Source: Sequoia sempervirens
Taxonomy: Eukaryota > Streptophyta > Pinopsida > Cupressales > Cupressaceae
Direction of reading: 5' to 3'
DNA: 64,000 bases
Assembly: GCA_007258455.2 (NCBI GenBank)
Contig: VDFB02373365.1
Span: forward strand, 220,169,841 to 220,233,840
The stretch's first letter is position 1. The number at the start of each line of letters is the position of its first letter. This document shows, piece after piece, positions 10,845-21,731 of the stretch. A program made the position numbers and the translations under genes. A model generated the notes under the pieces. That model had not been told where the DNA came from and made no database searches. It was given only the letters and a program-made list of their open reading frames with translations.

Positions 10845-13800
10845 TGTTACTAATTTTTAGCTTCTTGCTTAAAATTAGTGAAGATTTAGTGAAGTTTATT
10901 TGCTGGGGTATAAAATTTTGAGTCATCTAGTGAATCCTTACTTTTAGAATTAATTAGTTAACTTGTTCATTGATTTGTTCAAATCATTCAAACAGTTTAA
11001 GATAAACTGTTGATTAGTTTAGACAAACCAATAAACAAGCTTCACTTAAAAAGGAAAAATTCAGAAGATTGAAGTGATATGCTGAATTATTTTTCTACAA
11101 AATTTATCATTGTTGATTATCAAAAAAGACATTATAGATTTAAGAGCAGAAATCATTCATTTCAATTACAAAACATGTGTTCTAAATAATTGTTATTTCA
11201 TTGTTTCAAGTTATGGAATTGGAACGAACTCAGATTACTGATCATAAAATATTGCATATCATAAACAATTGATTTATTAAAAGATATGTTTATGTGATCC
11301 CACACAAGCCGTGGGTAGACTAAGTTCATTTAATTCAACAAGAAGAACAAACTATACAATTGAAGAACAAGAAAAGCAAAGTAACATGAGAAAGGAGGTC
11401 ATGTTCACCATTGCCTTGAGGGCTGGTGTAGGGTTGATCCCACAGGTTCATCTCGATCTTCAGTGTCTTCAGTGTCTAGCTCCATTGCTCCTGAGCTCCA
11501 AAACCTGCAAGTGTTTTAAAAGTTTTGTTAGAGCTCAGGTCATGAGATCCTAAAACATGTTTAGTTCAACAGAGATATAATTTGCACTCGTTATTAAATC
11601 AAATCAACTTAGTCAGACATCCATGAGATAAATGAATGAACTACCAAGACCAAGTCATAAGGAGAAATCATTCAATTCACTATTTTTGCTAACTTGTTTG
11701 TTTCATGTGCAGAAACAAGAAAAGTTTTGTTGCTGATTTTAAAACTTCAACATGTGGGTTAAAAAGTGGCTCCCACAAGGGTTGAGCTCGACATGCTGAG
11801 TTATTGAATAATGAGCTTAATTAAGCTTATTTAAAAGGGAAATGCAATGTTTAAGGCCAATATATCAACTGCTCAATGATAGTGAACAAGCATACATGTT
11901 AAGTTTATGAAGCATCACTTCAATGGAACTACAGAGTTAAGAACAACAAAGTAATGTTTTATTTTTGTTGAAAGAAATGTTTCATGTTTATTTGTTCACA
12001 TAACATACCATGGGGGATAGTATTTCATTATTTACAAAACTTTTATTTCTTGAACATCAATTGCTCAGAAATAGATAACAACTTGATCACTTTTCAAGTT
12101 ACAAAGCAGAAGTACATAATCTTGCATATCAAGTATAAGAGAGGCAACCATGAAAGATTCTTTAGAAAATTTATGCAAAGACTTGTAAAAGAAAAATGGT
12201 ATTTTAAGATCAATCTTTGTCAAAAGATAATCATAATATTTAGTTATCAGAGCTAGGAACCAGTCACATTGAGCTTTGAAAGCTCTATTTAACACATAAT
12301 GAATTTTAAATAATGATGGAATAGGATGATGAGTATATATTCATTTTGAAACAACTCAACAAAGGTATTAAGAAATATCATTTGTTTTAGTGAATCAATA
12401 AGTTGATGTCAATGGAGATTACAACTTAGTCATCAAAAGCAAAGATAAATGCAGATTCAAGGAGACAACATGATTTCATCTTCATAATCTCTGATTATAA
12501 TGAAAGCTACAGAAATACCCATTTTCAGAAATACATAAACCATTATACTTTATGAAGCATGAAGACAACAACCATCAAAGCTACAAGGATTTTGGCATTG
12601 AATTCAGAACTCAGTGAACATTAATTCTCATTTTCAGAAGAAATGTAGAAACCACATTTTATTCTTTATGTAGAAATACACAGAAAAGTGTCAGGGTTGT
12701 GCCAATTTTTTTTTCTATTTTTACAAATGGAGGAACTCAAACATTTTTTTTTTTTTTGCAAATGAGAATGTCAAAATACAGTAAGGCCATGACTTTCTCA
12801 TAAAGACATAGTACATGAAAAGCCCATATGATGGCTTGAAGCCAACAAAACTTTATTTTTTTAATGCAGTGAGGGTTTTTACAAAAGTAAAAAACGCGAA
12901 TGTCATAATGGCCTGAATTTCCAGCAGAGCCACGACCTCCATATTGTATACAGGAATGTCCAATTCAATGACAAGCAGTGAATTTTTTCAAATGGTGGCC
13001 TCTAAATACAAAGCAATATGAGAACCTAGGTCAAGAATTAGACAAACCCTCATGGAATGATGGTCGAGTCGAAAGCAAATGTTATGGCGGCCTGAATAAG
13101 GTTTTTATCATAATATAGAGTTCAAAATATAAAAAATTTAAATTCTACCTGGGGTTTCTTTAATGGCGGCCTTTAGAGTTTTCATCTATTTCTCAGAATT
13201 CAAAGAAATATAGACACTGAGTTAGGGTTTCTTCAATGGCGGCCAACAGTTTTGTTGAATTCTTCTAAAGATACAAGCACAAAATAAGATAAAGGTTTAA
13301 GTTTTTATAACCAAAACATCAACACAGCCACGGCCTCAGAGGCCTGTAAATTTCAACAAAACTTTCAAATGAAGATTCTTTCAAAATATGGAAGATCAAA
13401 TATGGCTTACCTTTAGTATTTTTTTTGAAAACTCTAGAATCTAAGTCAAAGTAAATAACAGTGGAAGGCTGAGGTTTCCATCATGATAATGAGCTAATAA
13501 AATTTATCCATGGTGGACAGAAAAGCTAGTGACAGAAAAGAGTTTATCATAGAGGAGGAAATGAAAGAAATGCATTAGAAAGTGTATATGGCCGCAACTA
13601 AAGCTTATGGAAAACTTTTCAAATGATGAATTTCTAGATTGAAAATCAAAATACCTTCAATTATGCCTTAGATCTCCAGAAATTTGTTGAAAATGGCATT
13701 AAACATAGAGAAAACCCTATCTCTCATGGCGGCTAGGGTTTCCATGGTGCCTCTCATGAGACTTCCAAAACAAAATGAAATAAACAAAATGAATGTCTAA

Positions 13801-15162
13801 TATTCATTTTAGGGTTTGATAACCCTAAAAGGCCGATGGATAGACTAAAGGAATTTTTGCCTTAGATTTTCAAAAAAAAACTTTATTCACTTATGAGTAA
13901 TGTGTGGCATTTGTTATGCCTTGCAATCTTTTTTATTTTTTCATAAGACTTTGTCAATTAAGCTTTGTATTTTGGCTTTTATCATAATATCTTTATTTTT
14001 GCATCAATATTGTAAAAACTTTATTTAAAGTGATAAAATAAATCACTTTAATAAATGTTGTTTATGGTTGTAAAGTAAAGATACATTGATTTCAAAAGGA
14101 TGGTCAAATAGAGTTGTAAAGAGGCTTAAAAGCTTTTGCTTAAATCTTGGAGGTAATTGAAATGATTTGCCAACATATGGAGCAAAATTAGGAGTTTGGA
14201 GCCCTTAATTGTGAGTTCACTTATAGTTTTGAGTTCCATTTGACTTAACTTGAGTTAAGGAGCGAAATCAGGCACGTGACATCTTGTTACATTCAGTTTT
14301 GAGCCTGATTTGGAGGGATTTTTAGTTGCATACGACCCATGAGGTTGTTTTGAGTTTGAGAACTCTTTATGCATGTTTGAAGGAGTTCACAATAGTTTCA
14401 TGCCTTGTTTGAAGGAGAAGGAGGACAACACATCTTTCCATGGAGCCAAAATTTGAATTTGAATTTTGAGAGACTTTTCTATAAGTCCTCTTCTTTCATT
14501 ATTTTCACTAGTTCTGAGTTTTATAATTGCTAAGGCAGATTATCCTTGCTTTGTAACTCATTTTCTTGTGAGTTCTTGAGATTTGTAATGCAAATATCTC
14601 CTATTTTTCAATAAGAAGCTTGTTTCCTTCTCCATATTTCTTTGTTCTTTAGTGTTGATTGTGAATTACAAGATAGAATACTGTGTCATTCCTTATTATA
14701 TCAAATTCCTCCAATGCTAAATGCAAAAGAAAATATTATGTCATAGTGCAGGTCTTAGTTTGTGCTTTCATCCTCATGCATAAGGATTTGTGAAAAAATC
14801 ATTGTTTTCTTTTTTCTAAGCATAAGTTTGAGCCTTACCTTAGAATCATTTATGCAGACATAAATTTCTGAGTTGTGAAATTATAAATTTTATTGAGTCT
14901 GTTGTGAGATTTAATCAGCTTTCAAATCATTTTTTTTAGGTTGGTGGATCACCTTATTTTCCAGTTTTTAGTGTATGCATTATCCTTCTTACCCTTTACC
15001 TCTGTTTAAAAATTAGTATTTACAAGAATATCCAAAGGGAGCCAACCCATAATCTGGAGGTCTACCCTCATTATAGGATACTCACAGCCTAAGAGTAGTC
15101 CCATGTGCACAAGATTTAAGAGTTTTTCAACTTGTCTTCGGGTGCAAATCCCTGTGTTAACA
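10845..15162 (+). repeat. 5' LTR of the Tat-type element (4318 bp)
   Basis: It starts TGTTACT and ends GTGTTAACA, giving matched TGTTA/TAACA termini. The first 1.56 kb aligns to 21732-23291. A TATA-like TCTATAAGT at about 14478-14486 and an AATAAG-type signal near 14610 suggest the promoter and R region in the last 700 bases, leaving an unusually long U3. A 76-codon antisense frame (12065-12295) is also open in the other LTR. Between 12900 and 13840 the word ATGGCGGCC or a close variant recurs several times. Confidence 0.9.
14478..14486 (+). promoter_or_regulatory. Putative TATA box in the 5' LTR
   Basis: TCTATAAGT lies about 680 bases before the LTR end, followed by a T-rich transcribed-leader-like stretch and an AATAAG signal some 130 bases later. 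Assigned by position and wording only. Confidence 0.35.
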
Positions 15163-15166
15163 ATTT

Positions 15167-15184
15167 TGGCATGCCCAGTGGGAC
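15167..15184 (+). other. Primer-binding site
   Basis: TGGCATGCCCAGTGGGAC starts five bases after the LTR end. It has the TGGC start expected of a tRNA 3' end complement (CCA tail) and resembles primer sites of plant gypsy elements. The exact tRNA was not determined. Confidence 0.75.
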
Positions 15185-15363
15185 ATTGAACTGTTTCATC
15201 AGTTCAAAAAGAGCTATATTTTGCTGCTGTAACAGTGTGAGCAACAATTTTCAGTCTTCAAGAAGGAAAAATATTCACACTTGGTGACTCCAGATCTTGG
15301 TTTCAATAATTTTTAGTGACGAAGCACATGAGAAATTATTAAACAAGACAAAGTGCACAACCT

Positions 15364-17130
15364 GTGGAACATTCAGAGCTACCATCAAGAAGTACCAGAG
15401 TTATTCGGAGAGCAACAAGCCCTATTTCATCCTTCAATAATCCTCTGTTTGTAAGTTCTACAATTCATATTTTAGCTAGTTCTATTGTTTCAAGTAGTAT
15501 TAATTCTCCAGTAGTCAATATGGATCATCCTCCACCTAGGAATCAACCTTTTGTTTCATTTGATCAAGGAAGCCCCTTGAATTTAGCCCAGCATAATGAT
15601 ATTCTAGTTGCAGCCCTTAAGAGCTTACCATTCTTTACTGGTGAAGATCATACAACAACCATTGAGCACATTCGAGATGTGGCTTCGTTGTGTCGTTTGC
15701 ATCATATTACTGAGCAATATATTGTAGTAAGGCTCTTGGTAGCCTCTTTTAAAGGTAAAGCTTTTCAATGGTTTAGAGGGTTGCTAGTAAATTCAATTAC
15801 AACATGGGATCAGCTTGGAGAAAAGTTGAACAAGCAGTTCGAGGACAAATCAGACCATATGTCATTGGTGGAGCAGCTCACTACTATCAGGAGAGCACCA
15901 CTTGAACATCTGGTGGACTTCAACTACCAGTTCAAGAAGACTTGGAACCAAATTCTAGCCACGGTAAAGCCTTCTAATGATCATGCTTTTTGTATTACTT
16001 AAAAGCATTAAATAGTGATATTGCACTTTTGATCCAATCTTTGGGAGGGGATACATTACCAGCAGCATTTGATATTTTTGTTAGGGCTGAGAATAATTTG
16101 ATTCAAGCTGGGAAGTTAGCCCCTAGGCCTCCTATGCCTTATTTTGTTGATTTATAACCAACTAATTATGTTATACTACCAACTGTAGTTATTGTTCCTG
16201 CATTTCTAGCCTTTAATACACAAGTAGAAACTCAAGAGCATGTTGTTCCTAGTCAGTTTCAAGAACTAGTTAGAATTAAGGAGCAAAATGATAATATACA
16301 AAAGACTCTACAAAATTTTGGTAATGAGTTGGTTAACATAAAAAAGCAGCAAAATCAGCCACCATACCAAGCCCCTTACTAAGCTCTGTATCAGTAAAAT
16401 CCTCAAATTCAGAGGAGGAATTTCAATCAAAGGCCTTTCCAGCCTTATAACCCCAGTACCCCTAGTTCATCTAAGGAGATAGTACCTATACAAAACAACT
16501 TAGCTGCTGATTACAAATGGTGTTTTCCATGTAATTAGCCACATAACTAGTCTACCTGTTCCAATGGAATTCTCAATCATGCACTAATGGTGCAAAGTAG
16601 TGTTGTTGTTCCAAAAAATTCATCACAGCAGGCTCATGAACAACAGTCTACTCATGCAGAATAGGGGAACCCAGATGTCACTTTCATGAACTGGCAAGGT
16701 GAAGAGTTTTGTGGGGTTAATAATCCAGAGAATCAGCCAAGTGACTCTATAGCAGCCAAAACAAGGAGTAAGAGAAGGGCTGTTGACTTGAGGCAGCAGA
16801 ATGATGGAGGTAGAAATCAACCATCCACAAGTTCACAAGGTCAAGTTCTGCCAAGAACACAATCTATGGTTAGCAAAGATCAACCTAAATCACAAGTTCA
16901 ATCATCACAAGTGTAGAAGGATGTTGTTGTTCTTAAAGGACATCAAAAGGTCAGTGCTGGTAATTTTAATATTTTAGAGCATATGAGGAAAACTAATGTT
17001 AGTGTTTCTATGTAGGATTCTATGGCTCTTCCTAGGCAAAAAGATCTCTTACAAGAGGCTCTGTCAAAATTTTATTTGTCTGATGAAGTTTTAAATCAGC
17101 AACCTTTAAAGGTTATTTTTACAAATGATT
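15364..17130 (+). pseudogene. Tat-type gag, frameshifted, multiple stops
   Basis: Gag would form the virus-like particle. The open frame 15364-16002 has no ATG at its edge; the first ATG is 15520. It holds the retrotransposon-gag core: KGKAFQWFRGL, then TTWDQLGEKLNKQFEDKS and LVDFNYQFKKTW. Near 15990 the frame shifts and continues in another phase (ALNSDIALLIQSLGGD), with a 76-codon open piece at 16686-16916. A zinc knuckle sits at 16521-16559 with spacing C-x2-C-x3-H-x4-C, and two TAG codons fall inside it where Gln would fit. The rest up to 17130 is Gln/Ser/Asn-rich. It is clearly non-functional. Confidence 0.85.
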
Positions 17131-17729
17131 CTCCTGAAAAGAAAAAATAGCCTACCAAGGTAGTTAAACCACCCCCTTTCTATGTTTCTTTAATTGTTGG
17201 CTAGCATTTAGTTCATAATTGTATGATTGATTCTGGGGCCAACAATTTTGTAATGCCCAAGAAAATTGTGGACAAGCTTGGAATAAAATATGAGCCATTA
17301 GAAAAAGGGGTAGTTCAACTAGATGGTACTGTTGTTAACACAGTAGGAGTCATTAGAAATATGAGTCTTACATTGCATACATGCCCAAATTTCTCAATAC
17401 CTCAAGATGTTTATGTCATAGAGTTGCCTCCATATTTTGTAATTTGTTTATCTCATGATTTCACAGCTAAGATTGGAGGATACTTGTCCTCTGATTGGTC
17501 TCATATGTTATTTAGGACCAGGTATGGAACCAAAGTCATGACTATCAAGTCAAAACCTATTGTTAAGAATCATATTGAGCCATATAATCCAAGTGTTGTC
17601 AATGCAACAACTGCTATAGATTGTGCTATGTTTGATCAAGAAGACATTACTGCAGCCAATGAGACTACTACTCAGATAGAGGATATTCCAGATATTTTGT
17701 TGGATGATTGGGAAGCAGAGAATGTTTAG
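17131..17729 (+). pseudogene. Retroviral-type aspartic protease domain
   Basis: The pol polyprotein protease. The catalytic motif reads MIDSGANNFVMPKKIVDKLG starting at 17223, preceded by a PPPFYVSLIVG strand with a stop (TAG where a Gln/Trp-type codon is expected). The open piece is 168 codons, in the same phase as the second half of gag, so gag and protease were probably one frame. The tail (from about residue 100) is linker that leads into the extra RNase H. Stops at about 17148, 17203 and 17727 break the frame. Confidence 0.8.
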
Positions 17730-17762
17730 AATTCTTCAAATGAATAGCTTGAGGAGGTAAAT

Positions 17763-18497
17763 TTGGGAATTTATATGATGCATGAATTTGATTTTGTTAT
17801 GCCTAATCTGGAAAAAAGTGTTGAACAACAGTCAGATCAACAATTAAATGAGGTTTGGAAGTTGTTCTTTGATGGTTCAAGGAGTAGAAATGGTGTTGGA
17901 GATGCTTGTATGCTTATTTCTCCAGTTGGTGAAAAATACTATTCAACATTTAGGTTCACATTCAGTTGCACCAATAATATAACTGAGTATGAAGCTCTGA
18001 TTCATGGTCTTCAGTGGGCAAAAAAGAGAGGTATTTGTTGTTTACAAGTTTTTGGTGATACAAAATTGATTGTTAATCAAGTTAGAGGTATCCATACTAC
18101 TAAGAATGATCTTCTCAAGTCTTATAAGCATAGAGTATGGGATCTTATTGAAGATTTTCAAGCTCTTAATTTGCTGTCAATTCCCATAACTGAAAATAAT
18201 CATGTTGATAGACTAGCAACCATAGGCGCTCAGTATGATATCCCAAATGATATCAGTAATTCTAAAGAACAACAGTATGTAAAAGTTATTGTTAGGTCAT
18301 CAATTCCTAACAATAATGAGCATTGGAAAGTTTTTGACAGTGACCAGTCGATCATTAATTTCTTGAGAGAAGAAGCAGAGTTTTCCAATGATAATCAGGA
18401 GAAACTCATAGTAGTACGAAGATCAAATCATACAGCTAAAAACCAACAAACTTCCCAAAGGCTTGGTTACTTTGGAGTCTATTTTCAATATAGATGA
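17763..18497 (+). pseudogene. Additional RNase H domain upstream of RT
   Basis: A second RNase H of the type acquired by Tat-group elements (archaeal/plant-like). All four expected acidic residues are visible in order: D in LFFDGSRSRNG (about residue 37), E in NNITEYEALIHGL (about 78), D in VFGDTKLIVNQV and D in NNHVDRLATIG. Length (about 130 residues for the domain inside 244 codons) fits. It lies between protease and RT, whereas in the best-known Tat elements (Ogre, Retand) the extra RNase H lies after the RT-RNase H pair. The frame ends by a shift near 18420, after which the same protein continues in the RT phase. Catalytic residues survive although the element is dead. Confidence 0.82.
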
Positions 18498-19530
18498 TCA
18501 ATTCAGAAAAGAAAAAGCCAGCTTGCAGATTAAAGAGGATCATTATGAAGGTGTTGAGATCTTCAAAGTTAAGCTTTAAAAGCTTGGGAAGGTGTGCACA
18601 TTAGAAGAAAGGCATGATTTTATTTTACTTTGTCAAGAGTTCAGTGATGTTTTTGTATGGGAATACTCAGATCTGAAAGGTTTTGATCCTTCAATTACCT
18701 AGCATACAATTGAACTTGAACCAAATGTCAAGCCTGTGAGACAAAAATAGAGGCCACTTAACCCCAAGCTTGAGCCCCTCATGATCAAAGAGTTGAATAA
18801 ACTCATTGAAAGTGGTATCATTTATCCAATTAAGCATACTTCTTGGGTATCCAATCTTGTACCTTTGAGAAAGAAAAGCGGTGAAATCAGACTTTGTGTT
18901 GATTTCAAAGATCTTAATAGGGCTTCCCTAAAATATCGTCACCCTTTACCTTCCATGGAACAAATTCTTCAAGTTGTTTCAGGTTCTGAGAGATTCTCTT
19001 TATTAGATGGCTTCTCAGGATATAATCAGATCCTGGTTAAAGAAGAAGATCAGTTTAAAACAACATTTAAGACTAAATGGGGAACAATGGCTTACAAGAG
19101 GATGTCATTTGGTTTATCAAATGCTGGAGCTACTTTTCGGAAAGCTACGGACATGGATTTCAAAGGTTTGATGTATAAGATTGTATTAGTTTATTTGGAT
19201 GACATCAATTTTTTTTCAAAGAATTCAAATGAACACTTTGATCAATTAAGGAAAATCTTTGAAAGATGTAGAGAATTTGGTGTCTCTCTCAACACAAAGA
19301 AATATGTCTTTGTTGTTTATGAAGGTAAATTACTTGGATAGATTGTATCAAAACATGGCATTTCTATAGATCCAGAGAGAGTAAGCACAATTCTTTCTCT
19401 TCCTTTACCAACACACAAAAAGGGTCTGCAAAGTTTCTTGGGTAGAATCAACTTTGTAAGAAGATTCATCCTAGATCTTGCTAAATTATTAGTACCTTTG
19501 ACTTCAATGTTAAAAAATAATGTTTCTTTT
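18498..19530 (+). pseudogene. Reverse transcriptase domain (Ty3/gypsy)
   Basis: RT copies the element RNA into DNA. The N-terminal part reads KPVRQK then RPLNPKLEPLMIKEL, with TAG stops at two sites. The open piece 18781-19341 contains GIIYPIKHTSWVSNLVPL, RLCVDFKDLNRAS, SLLDGFSGYNQI, MSFGLSNAGATFRKA and the active-site box VYLDDINFFSKN (YLDD in place of the usual YxDD variants YVDD/YMDD). A TAG at 19339-19341 interrupts LGxIVS, after which RT continues in the same phase to about 19530. Two further stops lie near 19535. It is a decayed but easily recognised gypsy RT. Confidence 0.92.
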
Positions 19531-19980
19531 AGCTAGACTAAGGAAGGAAAGAGAAGCTTTCAGCTTATCAAAAAAGCACTTGCAGCTGCTCCTACTCTAT
19601 TAAACCCAAATTTTTCAAAAGACTTTACTTTGTATGCATATGGAAACATTGACAGTATTGCAGCTATGCTAGTTCAGGAGAAAAATCATGGATTAGAACA
19701 ACCCATAGCTTTTTTTGGTCAAATTCTTAAAGACTATGAGCTTAATTATTCCTTTATTGAAAAGAATGTCTTAGCTATTATCAGAAGTCTAAAGAAATTC
19801 AGACATATGCTATCTAATAACATAATTAAATTGTTGGTTGCTCACCCTTCATTCAAGGAGTTTTTGTTGAATAAAGATCTGAACATTAAAAGAGCTAGTT
19901 GGGTGACTAAGGTGATGGAGTATGACCTTGAAATCAAGGTTACCAAGCTCAGCAAAGGTTTATGTTAACAACTTACATAA
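19531..19980 (+). pseudogene. Gypsy RNase H domain, degenerate
   Basis: The domain directly follows RT in the same phase (GKRSFQLIKKALAAAP, then FTLYAYGNIDSIAAMLVQ, then YSFIEKNVLAIIRSLKKF). The first catalytic Asp, usually within LYVDAS, is replaced (LYAYGN), so cleavage is not expected even before the stops. Loss of catalytic residues in this native RNase H is common in elements that have gained a second one. It ends with KLSKGLC and a stop at 19968. Confidence 0.8.
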
Positions 19981-20043
19981 AATAGTAACAACATAAAAGA
20001 AGAAGAAAGTGTTGTTTTAGCTCATCAGAATGAGGAACAAATT

Positions 20044-21315
20044 GTTGTACCTATTACTTCTATAGGTTGGGTAAAAGAAATGACACATTTATTATTAATT
20101 GGTGAGTGTCCTCCTGGTTTGACTAAGTCCAAAAGAAGGTATTACAGATTACAGTCAATACCTTATGTTATTTTGAATGGTCTGCTGTTTAGAAAGGATT
20201 TTCATGGTATACTGCTTAGATGTATTGAAGCTGATCAAATTGATAAAGACTTGCATGAGTTTCATGAAAGATCAACTGGTGGTCATTTCTCTCCAAAAGC
20301 TACAACTCTTAAGATAATGAAGGGAGGCTATTACTGGCCTACCTTATTCAAAGATTCCCATTCATGGGTGAGAAAGTGCAAAGAATGTGCTATATTTGCA
20401 GGAAAAGAGAAACTAGCAGCCCTTCCGTTACAACCAGTTCAGATTGAGCATCCCTTTATGAAGTGGGGCTTAGATCTCATTGGAGTCATAAATCCACCAT
20501 CAAGTGTAGGCCACAAGTGGGTGCTCACAGCCATAGATTATTTTTCAAAATGGACTGAAGTTGTAGCACTTTAAGAAGCAAATGAGATAGTTGTTATGAA
20601 CTTCTATGAAGAGCTGATAACCAGGTTTGGAGTTCCTGAATCTATTGTTTCAGATAATGCACTTTCTTTCATAGGAACTAAGATATCTGAGTGGGATGTT
20701 AGAAATGGCGTTTATCTTAATACATCTTCTAACTACTATCCTCAAGGAAATGGAAAATCTGAGTCCACAAATAAGAACCTTCTGAGGATTATCAAGAGGA
20801 CAATAGAAGGAAATCGGAGAGTTTGGCATACCAAGCTAAAATCAGCCTTGTGGGTTGATAGAATTACATGAAAAAGGTCAACTGGATTTTCACCATACAT
20901 GCTTGTGTATGGAAAAGAGGCAAGAATGCCTATTTCACTTGATCTCCCAACCCTTGATCTAGAAAATCAGCTTGACATGATTGATGAAGAGCCTATGACA
21001 GCAAAATTGGATCAGCTGATTGAACTTAAAGAGACTAGAGCTGAAGCAATGAAGAAGATTGAGCAATATCAAGTTCAAGTAAAAAGATCATTTGATAAGA
21101 GAGCATCTCCAAGGGTATTCCAAGAAGGTGACATAGTTCTGAAGTGGGATGAATTGAAAAGTAAACCTGGAAAGCACTCCAAGTTTGATGCATTTTGGAC
21201 TGGGCCTTACATCATTACTGAAAAGAAACAACATAATGCCTTCCAATTGTCTAAGTTGGATGGTGAAGTGGAGCCAATCCCAATGAATGGGATTCACCTC
21301 AAGCATTTTTTTTGA
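20044..21315 (+). pseudogene. Integrase, gypsy type without chromodomain
   Basis: Integrase inserts the cDNA. The zinc-binding part shows an H-x-x-x-H-like stretch (LHEFHERSTGGHF) and CKECAIF. The core has D in KWGLDLIGVINPPSS, D in PESIVSDNALSF and E in GKSESTNKNLLRI. The C-terminal GPYIITEKKQHNAFQLSKLD with GIHLKHFF at the end lacks a chromodomain. Stops at 20572 and 20869 split it into three open pieces (20080-20574, 20596-20871, 20899-21315), all in one phase, so single point changes suffice to explain the breaks. Confidence 0.9.
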
Positions 21316-21731
21316 GGTAGGATCTAATTTGTACATATTTGAGTAAATTCTAGATGTTCAATAAGTGCTTCTGCACATAGACTAGTTGCATCTATCTTTT
21401 CCCTAAGTACTGTTTTGCACAATTGGTAGTTTACTTTGAGTTTTGCTGGGGGAGAAATAAAAGCTCTGTTGTTACTAGTTATAGTTCAATGAAATAGACA
21501 CCTCTTATTCATAACATGGAATAGAGCTTCAATGTCATGAACAACAAATGTATACCCCATGGAATTGTAACTAGTAAAAACAGAGTTACAAAAGTTACAA
21601 CAAAATGAAGGAGCTCTGTATAAGGTTTTTTGGGTCAAAAAAGGCATAAATGGACTCCATACCCAATGGATAAGCAAGGCAACTGGCCTATTTTGTTTAA
21701 CAAGAAAACACCCATGAGAGGTCGCCAGAAA
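21316..21731 (+). other. 3' untranslated stretch with polypurine-like tract and hairpin
   Basis: A purine run CTGGGGGAGAAATAAAAG at about 21446-21463 resembles a polypurine tract, but it lies 270 bases before the LTR, so its role is unclear. An inverted repeat pairs about 21462-21487 with 21559-21585 around TTACTAGTTA / TAACTAGTAA. Confidence 0.45.
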
